64,000 nucleotides of DNA from Tipula vernalis (GCA_958295665.1 OY282558.1:188144591-188208590), one strand, 5' to 3'; positions 22,490 through 34,874 are shown, counted from the first letter of the stretch. Made by a program: numbers and translations. The notes: generated by a model not told the origin, from the letters alone.

Positions 22490-23376
22490 TTAAAAAATTT
22501 CCTCAACTTACAGCAGAGCCGAATTATAAATTGCCAGTCCGACACAATGTGGTCCATCACCGAATTTCAACATATGGTGGAATTAGGGATTTGCAGGGCA
22601 TCTGCATCTCCCGTATCATGTCCATTACACGTGGTTAAGAAATTTCGATTGGAGACCATGTGGGGATTATCGACGGTTAAACACGGTGACTACACCTGAT
22701 CGTTATCCTATCCCTCATATTCAAAATTTCTCCACGCACTTACATGGATGCAAAATTTTCTCGAAAATCGATCTTGTCAGAGCTTATCATTTGATTCCCT
22801 TTTCGCCTGAAGACGTTTACAAAACGGCTATAACGACACCCTTTGGCCTCTTCGAATTCACCCGAATGCCATTCGGTCTACGCAATGCCGCCCAAACGTT
22901 TCAGCGTTTTATGAACGAAGTCGTTCAAAACTTAGACTTTGTTTTCGTCTACATTGACGATATTTTTGTGGCACCGCAAACTGAGGAACAACACAAACTC
23001 CACTTGGAACAACTCTTCCAAAGATTAACTGAGTTTGATATTCACATCAACAGTTCCAAATGCGTCTTTGGCGTATCAACTCTTGATTTCCTTAGCCACC
23101 AAATAACCCCTAATGGTATTCTGCCGTCTGAAGAACGAATTAACGCCATTAGGGAATTTCCAGCTCCAAACTCAATTAAGCACATTAAAAACTATACAAA
23201 ACTACTACCACCGATTTATACCAAAGCATGCTGAAATACTCGCACCAGTTCACAGTCATTTGGTCGTACTTCTACGTAAACCCAAAACACCCAAGAATTT
23301 CTCTTGGACTGACGAATGTGAACCAGCGTTCAAGTCACTTAAGGCTGAACTTGCTAAAATAACACTGCTTGCATAA
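22490..23376 (+). pseudogene. Gypsy reverse transcriptase
   Basis: The finger part contains [16 protein letters not shown] and, after a frameshift near 22645, a 182-codon frame (22686-23234) with [34 protein letters not shown] and the catalytic box VYIDDIFV. It continues over another frameshift at 23190-23230 to NFSWTDECEPAFKSLKAEL at the junction to RNase H. Confidence 0.85.
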
Positions 23377-23760
23377 CCATTGAGTGATTCGAAACTAAGT
23401 TTAAATACTGACGTATCTAACATAGCCGTTGGGGCAGTACTAACAGTTCAATAACGAATCTTGGGAGCCATTGGGATTTTTCTCAAGCAAACTTTGGATG
23501 CTGAAAAAAAATACTCCGCATTCGATCGGGAATTACTCGAAATATATCTGGCAGTGAAACACTTCAGATATTTTGTCGAAGGTCGGGACTTTACCATTTT
23601 CACCGACCATAAACGTCTGACTAGAGCAATTCAGTCTAAAACTGAAAATAATCCGAGGCAAGCTCGCCATTTGGATTATATTAATCAATTTACCACAGAC
23701 ATTCAGCATGTTCACGGACATGACAATGTTGTTGCAGATACACTGTCTCGCACAACAGAC
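23377..23760 (+). pseudogene. Gypsy RNase H
   Basis: LNTDVSNIAVGAVL (degenerate start near 23400), then KKYSAFDRELLEIYLAVKHF and FTIFTDHKRL are RNase H motifs, ending at the HGHDNVVADTLSR tether. A TAA at 23453 interrupts it. Confidence 0.8.
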
Positions 23761-24432
23761 AATGAAACGGCCGCAGTCGAAACACAATTCGACTTAAACA
23801 AAATCGCAATTGCACAAAAAGCTGACCTAGAACTTCAGAATTTATTTTCTGGTTCCGAATGTCACTCTTGTTCATCAATGAAACTGGCGCTTTTCCAATT
23901 GCCAGGCCTCGACATCATCTGCGAAACATCAACTGGGTACAATCGCCCATTCATCGTACAATCAATGCGTCGAACCGTTTTCGATACTTTACATAACATT
24001 TCGTATCCTGGTGTATGTGCTACTCGTAAATTGATTACTGCTCGATATTTTTGGCCTAATATGAACAAAGACATAAGCCTTTGGGCTTAGTGTTGTTTAT
24101 CATGCCAACGTGCCAAAGTCCAAAGGCATACTAAATCATCCTATGGACAATTCCAAATACCATCTGCTCGATTTAAACATATCCATTTAGATGTAGTAGG
24201 ACCACTTCCTCCTTCTGATGGATATTCTTATTTACTCACTTGTGTCGATAAATTTACTCGCTGGCCTGAAGCTTATTGCATGACTAATATGTCAGCTGCA
24301 ACCATTGCCTTGACTTTTGTCAACAATTACTTTTCATGATTCGGCGTGCCCCTTAATATCACTACTGATCAAGGAACGCAGTTTGAGTCAAAGCTTTTTA
24401 CCGAGTTAACAAAACTCCTTGGCTCAGATCTA
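23761..24432 (+). pseudogene. Gypsy integrase, truncated
   Basis: The zinc-binding region has ARYFWPNMNKDI and, past a TAG at 24088, CLSCQRAKV; the core has HLDVVGPLPPSDG with the first Asp and TTDQGTQFESKLF with the second. A TGA lies at 24338. The Glu of the DDE triad and the C-terminus are missing because the element ends at about 24432. Confidence 0.8.
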
Positions 24433-25318
24433 TGAAAAGTTTGGTTTTTTCCTCGTCGTTTTTAATTCCCTTATAAAAGCTTCGTTTTTTAAACTATGGC
24501 TTTGTATAATCAAGGTTGCTTTGGCCTACATTATATATATTTAAAAAAATTGTCAAGAGCTTTATTTTAAGAGCTTTCACCAATCGAAGCTTTTTAAACT
24601 AACTATTTTGCTTCAAAATGTGATATTACAAGGGATGATAGAACTTTGGGTAGGATTTAAAATATGGTATTTGTGCCCAATGTAAATTATTAAGAGCTTT
24701 TAGTTTTAAGAGCTTTTTAAACCAAATGTTTTGACTTTAGAGTATTTCTTCTCAATGATCTTTAACCTTGATAATTTATTTGTACATTTTGGGTAATTTT
24801 TGTGCCTTTCCATAAATTCTGTAATTCGTTTTATGAGCATAAATCACGTATTTAGAACAAATGCCAGAAATTTTTGGTTTAAAGAGCTTTCACTTATCGA
24901 AGCTTTTCAACTCAAATCATTTTATTTTACTCAGAAATTTGATGTTACAAAGGGTAATTTTTGGACAAAATTCAGAATATTTGTTCTCAATGCAAATATC
25001 CCTCATCCAAAATGTGTTTCCATTTTCGAGCGTTCCATGTCTAAGAAAACCAATTGGTTTACTCATATTTAATTTTCAGTTCCCATTCGGGCCATCGTTA
25101 AAAAGTAGATGAAACAGAACTTAAGTCATTTGAATGACTTCAAATAAAACGAAACATCTTGCAGCTCTATGTTATGAGGAGTTCTGAATAAATTGATAAA
25201 GCCACACAAATTTCGAATATAATTTAAAAGATATAAAGAATTTCGAAATAATCTCAAAAATGTCGAATTTTCAAAGTATCTTGAATATTTTTGAATGTTC
25301 TCACATATCAAATTATCC
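24433..25318 (+). repeat. Dispersed repeat family A, second copy
   Basis: Same orientation and order of blocks as 11770-12850, though the two copies are diverged by many indels. Its left edge is fused to the broken gypsy integrase, its right part is split by copia element 1 at GTAAG, and diverged family A-like sequence resumes from about 29840. Confidence 0.6.
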
Positions 25319-25323
25319 GTAAG

Positions 25324-25409
25324 TGTTGGTGTGAATAGACCTTTATAGTCAATTTATGTTGTTGTGTGTCGTGTTCTTTAAGCTCTTATTTAATTATCGA
25401 AGATCATCA
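25324..25409 (+). repeat. 5' LTR of copia 1, internally deleted (86 bp)
   Basis: Start and end match the 3' LTR (204 bp) but about 118 bases are missing between TTATGTTG and CGTGTTC, including the part with the AATAAA signal. The target duplication is intact, so the loss happened after insertion. This copy has probably lost its own promoter and poly(A) region. Confidence 0.85.
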
Positions 25410-25424
25410 GGTTATGGGCCCAGA
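25410..25424 (+). promoter_or_regulatory. Primer-binding site of copia 1
   Basis: GGTTATGGGCCCAG directly follows the 5' LTR. The same sequence follows the 5' LTR of copia 2; copia-type elements of flies prime from a half-molecule of initiator tRNA-Met, and this sequence fits that site. Confidence 0.75.
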
Positions 25425-25549
25425 TTTCCATAAAATAGGTGTCCTCTAAAAAGGAAACAAGTGTCTGACAAGTATTTTGTCGCAATTATTTTGAATTCAA
25501 AATTGCAATTTACATTTTATTTTTTTACGTTTATACCGAAAAGATTAGT

Positions 25550-26509
25550 ATGGTTTCCTCAAACGTACTAATGGAAAAATTAAAAGGTCGTGAAAATTTT
25601 GATGTTTGGAAGATTGCTGCTGAATCATATTTAGTAATTAAAGGATTGTGGTCACATGTCGAAAATAACTTATCTGAAGATGCAAATGATGCGACAAAGG
25701 CAAACGATTTAAATGCAGGATCGGAAATTATTTTGTTGTTGGAGACGCAAAATTATTCGTTCATCGCAAACGCAAAAACAGCGAAACAAGCATGGACAGC
25801 CTTGACAAGAGCATTTGAAGATAGCGGCTTGTATAGACGAGTAACCTTGCTGAAAGAATTAGTCCAATTAAAGCTGTCTGATTGCGATTCGATGGAATCA
25901 TATGTCAATCGTATGGTAATGATTTCTATCAAAGTTAAAAAGGCTGGTTTGGAAATATCAGATCAAATAATCGCATCTCTAATGTTGGCTGGGCTACCCG
26001 ACGATAACAAACCACTAGTAATGGCAGTAGAAAATTCAACAACAAAATTGACAACGGATTCAGTGAAAACATTGCTATTGCAAGAAGTGAAATACGACTC
26101 GAGTAATAGTGATAATGCAGTGTTAACTAAATGGAACATCAACCGATCAAAAAAAAAAAAAAAGACGAATTTCATGTTCAAATGTCATTCGTGTGGTCAG
26201 ACGGGACATTTCGCCAGAGGTTGTCCAAAGAAAAAAGAGAAAAATAAAAAAAATGAAAACCTTTTGTATACGACATTTTTGGTGAATAATACAAATTCAT
26301 GTGATTGGTTTATTGATTCTGGTGCATCGGCACACAGGACAAACTCTAAGTCAATTGTTAATAAAACTAAAGTGCCATTGAATAAAGAAGTTGTTGTTGC
26401 AAACAAAGACAAATTGAAAATTAATTGTGTTGGTGAAGTAAACATAACCCTATTGAGTGAACGAATGTTCAATATGTTCCGGGTTTGTGTGCAAATTTGC
26501 TTTCTGTAA
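25550..26509 (+). pseudogene. Copia 1 gag and protease
   Basis: A 319-codon frame. Residues 1-190 are a copia gag (UBN2-type: LKGRENFDVWKIAAE, AKQAWTALTRAFED). A CCHC zinc knuckle CHSCGQTGHFARGC follows a lysine run, and the protease active site WFIDSGASAH comes after. A frameshift near 26465 ends the frame before the rest of pol. Confidence 0.9.
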
Positions 26510-28001
26510 GCCAGATGATCAAAAACGGCAATCATGTTGCATTTGATAAAGAAAATTGCAAAATTTTCAATGCAGAAAATAATTTAATAGCAATATCGTA
26601 TTGGCTGGATTGTATATTACCGATATGTGAAAATAAAAACGAAATTTCATTGAATGAAACGGCACTCAGTGGCAAAATAGATAATAATTTGTGGCATCGA
26701 CGTTTAGGACACATTTGTGACGAAAATTTAAAAAAAGTGTTTGGCGCCGTAATTGGTGTAAATTGGAGCGTAGGAAGCAACAACAAATGCATTGTTTGCA
26801 TTAAAGGGAAGCAAACCCGCGCTTCATTAAAAGATGTTGGTAATCGTGCTGAGCATTTGCTCGATTTGGGTCATTCCGACGTCTGTGGTCCGCTGCAAGA
26901 GCGATCAGTTGGTGGTGCGAAATATTTCGTTACATTTGTCGATGATTACAGCAAAAAGGTATTTTTTTTCCGTTGAGAGAAAAAAACCAAGTATTCAATA
27001 CGTTTTTGGAGTTAAAGGCTCTCGTCGAAAATCAGTGCTCAACAACAATCAAAGTCCTGCGCACTGATAATGGAACGGAGTATTGTAATGGACAGTTCGA
27101 CGATATTTTGGCAAAATGTGGAATTGTACATCAAAAAACCGCACCATACACTCCCGAACAAAATGGTGTTGCAGAGCGTATCAATAGGACTCTTATGGAA
27201 CGAGTTCGATGTATGTTAATCGATTCCGGCTTAAGTAAAAAATTTTGGGTGGAAGCTTTATCAACGGCAGCATATTTGATAAACCGAATACCATGCAGAA
27301 ATATGCGATCGACTACACCAGAAGAATTTTGGTCGAAAACGAAACCAGGTTTGACCATGTTACGAGTGTTTGGATGCAAAGCGATGGTATATGTGCCAAA
27401 GGAAAAACGGCGGAAGCTCGACACGAAGTCAACTGAATGTATTATGCTTGGGTATAGCAATGAATCAAAAGCGTATCGGTTGTACAACATGGCAACTAAG
27501 AAAGTCGTGATAAGCAGAGATGTTTTGTTTATAGAGTCAAGCTTTCCTGAAAAGCCAAATCTGAAGGTAATTGAGCACGCAGATTCAAGTACTAATTCTT
27601 CTTTTTCTCCAGTAATTTTGACCAGTGATGAATGTGAAGTTGACGCCAATATCAATTCAGGTGGCATGCGTGATGCTGAATCTTCCATTGTCGATAAAAG
27701 AAGAATATTTAAGACGTCTGATGAACAAATTGAAACGTCTGGTGAAGCCAATGTAATTGAGAATGTCAACGAAACCGAAGTAAACGATTTGAATATTGTA
27801 AACAACGCAATAAATCTACCGGTTACCAATGAGACATTCGACAGCAACGTTACAACTGATAGTGATCGTGACGATTTGTATATTCCAGACGAGTTTGTAG
27901 AAACACCGCAACAAGTTCGTAGATCCGAACTTATCCGAAATATGGATATAATACGTTATAATTTCTTGACAAAAGATGACAAAAGAAATTATTGGAAATG
28001 A
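26470..28001 (+). pseudogene. Copia 1 integrase
   Basis: The frame at 26485-26976 has the pre-integrase HHCC region (LWHRRLGH...CIVCIKGK) and the first core Asp in LGHSDVCGP. A frameshift at a T-run (26956-26972) leads to the frame 26973-28001 with TDNGTEYC (second Asp) and TPEQNGVAERINRT (Glu), then the variable C-terminal region. Together the DDE triad is complete, but split. Confidence 0.9.
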
Positions 28002-29525
28002 TCCTGAAACCGTTGCCGAAGCATTGTCGTGTCCAAATGCTGATTTGTGGAGAAAAGCTATGTGTGAAGAAATTAAATCATTGAGTGACAATCAAACTTG
28101 GAACTTGGTCAATTTACCTCGTGACAAAACACCTATTAAATGCAAGTGGGTGTTTAAAACTAAGAGCAATGCAGATGGTAAAGTGATGCGATACAAGGCG
28201 AGATTGGTAGTGAAAGGTTTTTCGCAAAAATATGGCGTCGACTACCATGAAACGTTCTCTCCGGTTGTGAAGTATACATCGATTCGGTTCCTTATGGCGA
28301 TTGCAGCGAAATTCGACCTAAATATTCGTCAAATGGATGCAGTTGCAGCTTTTCTCAACGAAGAGCTGAAAGAAGATATATGCATGTATCAACCCGAAGA
28401 ATCTATGAATAATTCGAACAAAGTTTGCAAGCTGCATAAATCGTTGTACGGATTAAAGCAATCAAGTCGTGTATGGAACGAGAAACTGAATAGTGTGCTG
28501 GTAAAATTTGGTCTGAAGCGTTCGAATGCCGACCAATGCATCTACTATATGGTGAATTGTAGCAGAATGTTATTTCTTGCTATTTACGTGGATGACGTAT
28601 TCATTTTCTCTAACAATGAAACAAGTGAACGATTGTTAAAAAACGAGTTGTGCAGACACTTCGAGATGAAAGATTCACGTGACGCATCATTCGCATTGGG
28701 AGTTCGAATCACTCGTGACAGGGTGGGTGGCACAATTTCAATCGACCAATCGCAGTACATATCCGAAATTCTCAATCGTTTCGGTATGAGTGATTGCAAT
28801 CCAATCTCTACGCCGTTGGATTTAAATCAAAAAGTTTCTTCTAGCATGTGTCCAAAATCGAGTGATAAACAACAAGAGATGTCAAACGTACCGTATATGC
28901 AAGCAATTTGTAGTTTGTTGTTTGTGGCGCAGATAACCCGACCGGATATTTGCTATGTAGTGAATTTGTTGAGTCGATATAGCAAAAATCCGGGAAAGGC
29001 ACATTGGGCAGCGATCAAGCGTGTGCTGCGATACTTAAAAGCAAAGATCGATAAAAAATTGGTCTATCAGAAGCCTTCGAATGAAATCAGAGGCTATTGT
29101 GATGCAGATTGGGCTAGTGATCTCGACGAAAGAAAGTCGACCACTGGGCAGCTGTTTCTTGGGGATCAAAACGTTAACCAACTGTTGCACTTTCGACGAC
29201 CGAAGCAGAATTCATGGCGATGGTATGTGCAATACAAGAATCTATTTGGCTCAAGCGACTTCAACTCGAGCTTATGCCTTCGTCATCGAAACAAATGGTG
29301 TTATACTGTGACAACAAAAGCGCAATATAATTGGCAATCAACAATTCATCATCTGCGCGTACCAAACATATTGAAATCAAATCAGAGTTCATTCGTGAGA
29401 AGGTCGAAAAAGGTCTCATAAATATTCAATACAAACCAACTGATGAGATGCTGGCCGACATACTTACGAAAGCAATCGTAAGGAACAAACAGATGATAAT
29501 ATCGAAACAGTTTGGTCTAATTTAA
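27976..29525 (+). pseudogene. Copia 1 reverse transcriptase and RNase H
   Basis: The RT part (27976 to about 28800) contains WVFKTKSNADG, RQMDAVAAFLNEEL, YGLKQSSRVWNEKL and the catalytic box IYVDDVFIF. RNase H starts at GYCDADWASDLDERKST; a frameshift near 29160 puts the middle into another frame, and the end reads out at 29331-29525 with HIEIKSEFIREKV and DEMLADILTKAI. The stop at 29523 is the natural end. Confidence 0.9.
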
Positions 29526-29619
29526 CCTTAGCTATAAGTGAAATGTAAATACACTAATTATTTTGTTGTTTATACTACAATTAAATTGAATTAGTTAATC
29601 AATTGACAGACAATATCTA

Positions 29620-29630
29620 TTCAGGGAAAG
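29620..29630 (+). promoter_or_regulatory. Polypurine tract of copia 1
   Basis: CAGGGAAAG directly before the 3' LTR is the expected plus-strand primer site. Confidence 0.6.
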
Positions 29631-29834
29631 TGTTGGTGTAAATAGACCTTTATATGTCAATTTATGTTGGTGTGAACAGAACTTTATCTGTCAATTAAAG
29701 TTCAGTGTGATACTGGCAAAATCAATCATGCAAAACGTAACTGTATTAGAAAATAAAAACTTTCTTTCCGGTTTTGCTTATTGTACAAAATAGACGTGTT
29801 CTTTAAGCTCTTATTTAATTATCGAAGATCATCA
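29631..29834 (+). repeat. 3' LTR of copia 1 (204 bp)
   Basis: Starts TGTTGGTGT, ends GATCATCA. It contains an internal near-duplicate of its start (TGTTGGTGTGAAC at about 29665) and AATAAAAAC near 29752, a likely poly(A) signal. Confidence 0.9.
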
Positions 29835-29942
29835 GTAAGTATGTAAAACCAAAGCGAATCATATACGTGCTAATCACCGCCATGTAAAACGTAAAGAACT
29901 TGGATTTTCTTGAATAATTTCGAAGAACCTATAAATTTTGGA

Positions 29943-30033
29943 ATTATGTCAAAAACTCTTTTAAATATCACCATTTACATTTATATAATATATAAATGTA
30001 AATGGTGATATTTAAAAGAGTTTTTGACATAAT
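29943..30033. repeat. Perfect 91-bp palindrome
   Basis: Two 45-base arms around one central A (29988): the arm beginning ATTATGTCAAAAACTC is followed without a spacer by its exact reverse complement. It lies 104 bases right of the copia 1 target duplication, in family A-like sequence. No coding potential. Confidence 0.9.
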
Positions 30034-30039
30034 ATTATG

Positions 30040-31880
30040 TATGTAACTCTGCAAGTTCTTACAACTCAAAGCTAAGCGCAGAATGTTGCCTGACAAAATT
30101 CACATAAATTCGAAAATCTTTAAAAACCTCGAATAGAATAAATCGCGGAATAATCTCGATTACCCCAGAAAAATTCGAAAAATCTCTATATTATGTGAAT
30201 ATCGAATGATCTCGAACAATTTCAATAATACCCACATAGAAAACTCACGAAAATTTTGAAAAATTCCGAAAATTCGTGTACATATGAAATTATAAGTGAA
30301 GATACTTAATGTTACTAATTCTACTAAGCAAGTTAAGGCTAAGCTCAACAAAACGATATGAATTAGAAAAGAACCCTAGAATCTAGTAGGGTAATTTTTT
30401 AAATATCGAACAATCATATTCTTTGAATAGGCTACTACAATCTCAAACATAATCAAATAATCTCGAATAACCTGACTGTTTCAGAGCACCGATTCACCAA
30501 TTAAGTCTCAAACATTACGCATCTCATTTCCATGAAAGACTCCAAAAATCTAAGGCAAGCGGATAAGCCGATCAAAAACAACCCAAAAAAAAAAAAACTT
30601 ATCACTAGTTGTAAAATTAAGTTGGCATTTACATTTTCCTTATACATATTTAAAATAGTTTTTCAACATAAACCTGTAAATTTCATTTTTAATAACCATT
30701 TACTGGTAATTAAAAGATCCGCTAAATGAGAAATTATAAGTCGAACGAACGCTAATTGATTACAGAGACCATGGACCACGGTTTGGATCAAGTGAGGGAA
30801 ACAAGAATTTATTTTCAGTCGTGGTTGTATATTTTGCTAGGTTCTTCTTGATTTTTATGAACATCACAATGATACATCGCAAGCTGCTAAATAAATTTTA
30901 TCTGTTGCCAAATCAAATTCAACCTTTTCTAATCAAAACTTGATTTGTTTGGCTAAAAGTTCAATTTAATTTGTATAAGGTTGATTTTTAAATGCAAAAG
31001 GGGTAAACTTGGATTGGAGCTACGCAAAACGCAAATGAGTAATACAAATAAATCAACCAAGCAAACACTAAAATCGTTGTCGTTTCCGCGAACCAAAGCT
31101 TTGGTTTCAAACAAGTTTAGCTAATTTTCTTCTAAATCTAAATATGCTAACCGAATTTAATAATTTCCATCAAATCAAATGGAATTATCCTTTGAAGGAA
31201 TAAACATATCACATCAAAATCACGAATAATTCTGTTTTATAAAATATTTTCCGTCTAGTACAAACAGTTTCGAAAACCAGGTTCGAATTTTTAGTTGTTC
31301 TATTCAACGCAAATGTCGTATCGATCATACTTTTCGAAATTGTATTACAAAGTTGACACCAGAATTCATCTTTATTTGACGTTTAAAATGTCAACGTGAA
31401 TCTTGTATCGTGTGTACATTTAAATATTTAGGTAAGTGAATTTTAATTTTAATTACATATTATCTCATTAATTAATTATTGATTTTATCTAATTTTAGCT
31501 TGCTCTTAATAGCAAATACAAACAGGTTGGTAAATACAATAAGGAATAAGAATTTCCTTGATACAGGACATTGAAATTAGTTTGAGGTTAAGTATACAAA
31601 ATGTTATTCTACTTTATATAAGTTACAATAAATAATTTCATCATTATTTCAGCGGATGTTTTTTGATGTGCAGAAGATGTCCAAAACCATGGCTGATGAT
31701 ATTAAATGGCCCACAGTTTTTTGTATTAGGTTTATTTTTATGAAAATGTTTCCCTTTATTTTAGATTTATTTACAGCGTATGACTTGTAAACAGAGAAGT
31801 AGTTTTGCTTCCGACACAATGGTAGTTTCAATATACTTAATATCGTCTAAAATTATTTTTAAATAATTTACACTCTCATC
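30040..31880. other. Gene-free stretch
   Basis: The first ~450 bases are rich in TCGAATA/TTTCGAA words as in family A. The rest shows no gene. The lost 5' half of the BEL element (LTR, gag) would lie here, but nothing recognisable remains. Confidence 0.4.
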
Positions 31881-31889
31881 AGTGGAATT

Positions 31890-32775
31890 TCAGGAAATCA
31901 AACGGCAATGTCAAAGGTAGTAGTGATTGTAAAATTGACATCCCTATTCGATACATCATGCAACATAATCACGGACGCCTTGATTCTAACAAAATTGACG
32001 TCGTGGTTACCAACAACAAAAATAGACAACTTAAATTTGAATGCTGTACGACATCTCAAATTTGCTGATCCAGATCTTACAACGCCAGGTCCAATTGATA
32101 TGATTTTGGGAAATGATGTATTTCTGCTAATTTTATTGCCTGAAAAATGTATGATTCAACCCAATGTATATACTCAACTAACTTCTTTTGGATGGGTCAT
32201 TGGTGGAAGGAGTATTAACCAAACCAACGGAAATGAAGTTCAAATTTTTCATACTACAGCCGTGCCAATTTCAGAAAATTTATAATTACTACAAAAATTC
32301 TGGCAGCTTGAACAATTTCCAATAACAAAGCAGATTCATCTAGATGATCAAAATTGCGAAAATATTTATATTGCTAGACTCAACTCATTTACTCGGCGAG
32401 TCACGATACGCTGCATTTAAACGACTAACGTCGATGGAGAAGGTTCGTTTTAAGAAAAATCTTCAATTTGCTATTCGTTACAAGGAATTTATGAGCGAAT
32501 ATGAATATCTGCAACATATGCACGAAATACAACCAACCCAAATTGATAATAACAAACCACATTTTTACCTACCGCACCATGCAGTCTTAAAAGAATCCAG
32601 CACCACCACCAGATTACGTGTGGTATTTAATGGGTCATGCCAATCTAACAGTGGTTTCTCTTTAAACGATATTCTAAATACTGGCCCGCAGTTGCAAGAT
32701 GATCGGATTTCCATACTGTTTCGATTTCGTAGTCGTATTATAGCGATATCTGCGGACATAGAAAGAATGTACTGA
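31890..32775 (+). pseudogene. BEL protease end and first part of RT
   Basis: DMILGNDVF and TSFGWVIGG are the conserved block after the BEL protease. The RT begins in the next frame with ESRYAAFKRL, then YLPHHAVLKESSTTTRLRVV, GSCQSNSGFSLNDILNTGP, and DIERMY, ending in a TGA where the catalytic region should start. Confidence 0.8.
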
Positions 32776-33290
32776 CAGATCACAATATCCACCATGATGA
32801 TCGAGAATACCAACGAATAATGTGGCGAGATGACGCTTCCAAAGATTTGAAACATTTCCAATTATCAACCGTAACTTATGGGCTTAGGTTTGCCTCATAT
32901 ATAGCAATAAGAACACTACAGCAATTAGCTGAGGATCACAAAATTGAATTTCCACTAGTCAGTAAACTTCTGCGAAGGGATTTCTACGTAGATGATTTTA
33001 TCAGTGGATGTGATAATATCCATAATGCCGTGAATATAATCAGACAACCAGTAAATTGCTTGCTGTCGGTCGTTTTAAATTACGAAAGTGGATCTCAAAT
33101 AGTCGAGAGTTAATGCAGTGTATTCCAGGTTGTGACTATGGTAATGGACAAATTATTTTGGATGATACTACATTTGTAAAAACATTAGGGTTATATTGGA
33201 ATCCAAAAAAGGATTGTTTTGGGTTTAAAGTGAATTTGTCATCGAATCCACCACATACAAAAAAAAACGCTATTGTCTGAAGTCTCCTGA
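32776..33290 (+). pseudogene. BEL RT catalytic region
   Basis: IMWRDD, VTYGLRFASYIAIRTLQQLA and the catalytic box DFYVDDFISG are present. A frameshift near 33050 is followed by LRKWISNSRELM and TLGLYWNPKKDCFGF, the usual connection to RNase H. Confidence 0.85.
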
Positions 33291-33319
33291 ATATATGATC
33301 CACTGGGTCTAAATACTCC

Positions 33320-33830
33320 AGTAACCATTACTATGAAAGTTCTGTTCCAACAATTATGGATTCGTAAAATTGAATGGGATCAAAATTTACCAAATGAAAT
33401 TGAAAATCAGTGGAATCAAATAAGAACCAAAAATGTGACTATTGTTCGTACCCAAATCCATACATTTGCAGATGAATCTGTAAGCGCTTACGGGGCAGTA
33501 TCATATCTACGTGCGGAGACCAAGCAAGGAAGAGTAACAGTTAAGTTAATTGGATCAAAATCCAGAGTAGCTCCGATAAATCAAATTACCATTGCCAGAC
33601 TCGAGCTGTGTGCCGCTGTTTTAGCTGTATCGTTATCAAAATATATTTCAAAAGCACTAGATATTAAAGTTGGTGAAATATATTCTTGGCCAGATTCACA
33701 AATAGTATTGGATTGGCTTTCCGACTACCTATCCATCAAGCTGGAAAACTTTTGTGGCCAACCGATCATTATACATAAACGAGATAAAGTTACTCGGGAA
33801 AAGGGAGCAACTGCCGAAGAATAGTAAATT
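33320..33830 (+). pseudogene. BEL RNase H
   Basis: FADESVSAYGAVSYLR (first catalytic Asp), RLELCAAVLAVSLS (Glu) and SWPDSQIVLDWL (Asp) form the RNase H triad. A deletion joins it to the integrase N-terminus at about 33750-33830. Confidence 0.85.
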
Positions 33831-34874
33831 GTTACCCCTTACCCCATTCCTCGATAGTGATATGATATTGCGTGTTGGAGGCAGGTTATCTGAATCATCA
33901 TGCAATTACGCTACCAAGCATCAAATCATATTACCGAGAGAACACATCTTTACGGCTAGAATTATTGCATATTTACACCTCAAATATTTTCATGCTGGAA
34001 CAAATGCATTGATTGGTGTAATTAGACAGAAACATTGAATTTTTGGGGCGCAGAAATCGTGTAAGAAATCTTATACGACAATGTATAATATGCATCAAAG
34101 AGAGACATCGATGTACCAAACAGCTAATGGAAACCCTGCCAAAGTCACGTGTGACACCTGGAAGGCCATTCACTTACACGGGAGTGGACTATGCCGGACC
34201 CACTTATCTTCGTGATAGAGTTGGTCGAGGCTCTTATAAAGTTATTAAGGGCTATTTGGCTTTGTTCGTCTGTATGAAAGTGAAAGCAATTCACTTAGAG
34301 ATCGCGGCCCTGCAAAGATTTATTTCTCGTCGAGGTCTTCCACTCGAAATTATTTCCGATAATGGTACCAATTTTGTAGGAACGTGCACGGAAAGAATTG
34401 GATGAATTGTTTGCTCAGTTTAAATCTGAAAAATATTTTCAATTAATTTGTAATTTTTTATCTCCCCAAAACATACAGTTTAAATGCTTTCCAGCTCGAT
34501 CTCCACATTTTGGCGGACTCTGGGAGTCCAATGTTAAGGTAGCAAAGCAATATCTCGTAAAAGCCATGGGTAGTTCCATTTTTACATTCGAGCAGCTTTA
34601 CACTATTTCAACACAAATAGAGGCCCTACTTAATTCACGTCCAATTAGTGCATTATCAGAAGACGTGAATAGTTTTGATGCCTTAACTCCGGGTCACTTT
34701 TTAATTGGTGGCCCAATGATTGCATTACCTGAGCCCCGGCTTCAACACATCAATGAGTCGAGATTATCAATGTGGCAGAATATTCAAAATCGGCTGCAAG
34801 GGTTCTGGCGTCAGTGGTTAAAATCGTACATTACTTCGTTGCAACAGAGGCATAAGTGGACCAAGACAGAGTAA
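33754..34874 (+). pseudogene. BEL integrase
   Basis: The frames carry DMILRVGGRLSES, LPREHIFTARIIAYLHL and HAGTNAL with the zinc site (C-I-I-C near 34088), YTGVDYAGPTYL (core Asp), ISDNGTNFVG (second Asp) and SPHFGGLWESNVK (Glu), then NSRPISALSED and LTPGHFLIGG. Frameshifts lie near 34035 and 34395 and a short deletion removes the segment between LEIA and LQRFISRRG. Confidence 0.88.

Larger units (their letters stand above)
21036..24432 (+). mobile_element. Ty3/gypsy retrotransposon (CsRn1/Kabuki-like), 3'-truncated
   Basis: A possible primer-binding site TGGTGCC lies at 21036, then gag (21104-21805), protease (about 22080-22290), RT (about 22490-23370), RNase H (about 23380-23760) and integrase (to about 24432), all on the plus strand and in gypsy order. 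The integrase stops in mid-domain and sequence changes directly to dispersed repeat family A, so the 3' third and the right LTR are missing. Gag of the 'FWPRKAN...LDRLVPSSERQLE' type with RRMP fits the CsRn1 lineage; this is a resemblance, not a tree. Confidence 0.8.
25324..29834 (+). mobile_element. Ty1/copia retrotransposon 1
   Basis: The element is bounded by LTRs beginning TGTTGGTGT and ending ATCATCA, with a 5-bp target duplication GTAAG at 25319-25323 and 29835-29839. Inside are the primer-binding site, gag, protease, integrase, RT and RNase H in copia order. The coding region is broken by at least four frameshifts (near 26465, 26970, 27975 and 29160), but stretches between them are long, so it is not very old. 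Confidence 0.93.

Noticed and set aside
27131..27847. 238-codon minus-strand frame inside copia 1
   Set aside because: Antisense of the integrase; the plus strand shows clear integrase motifs.
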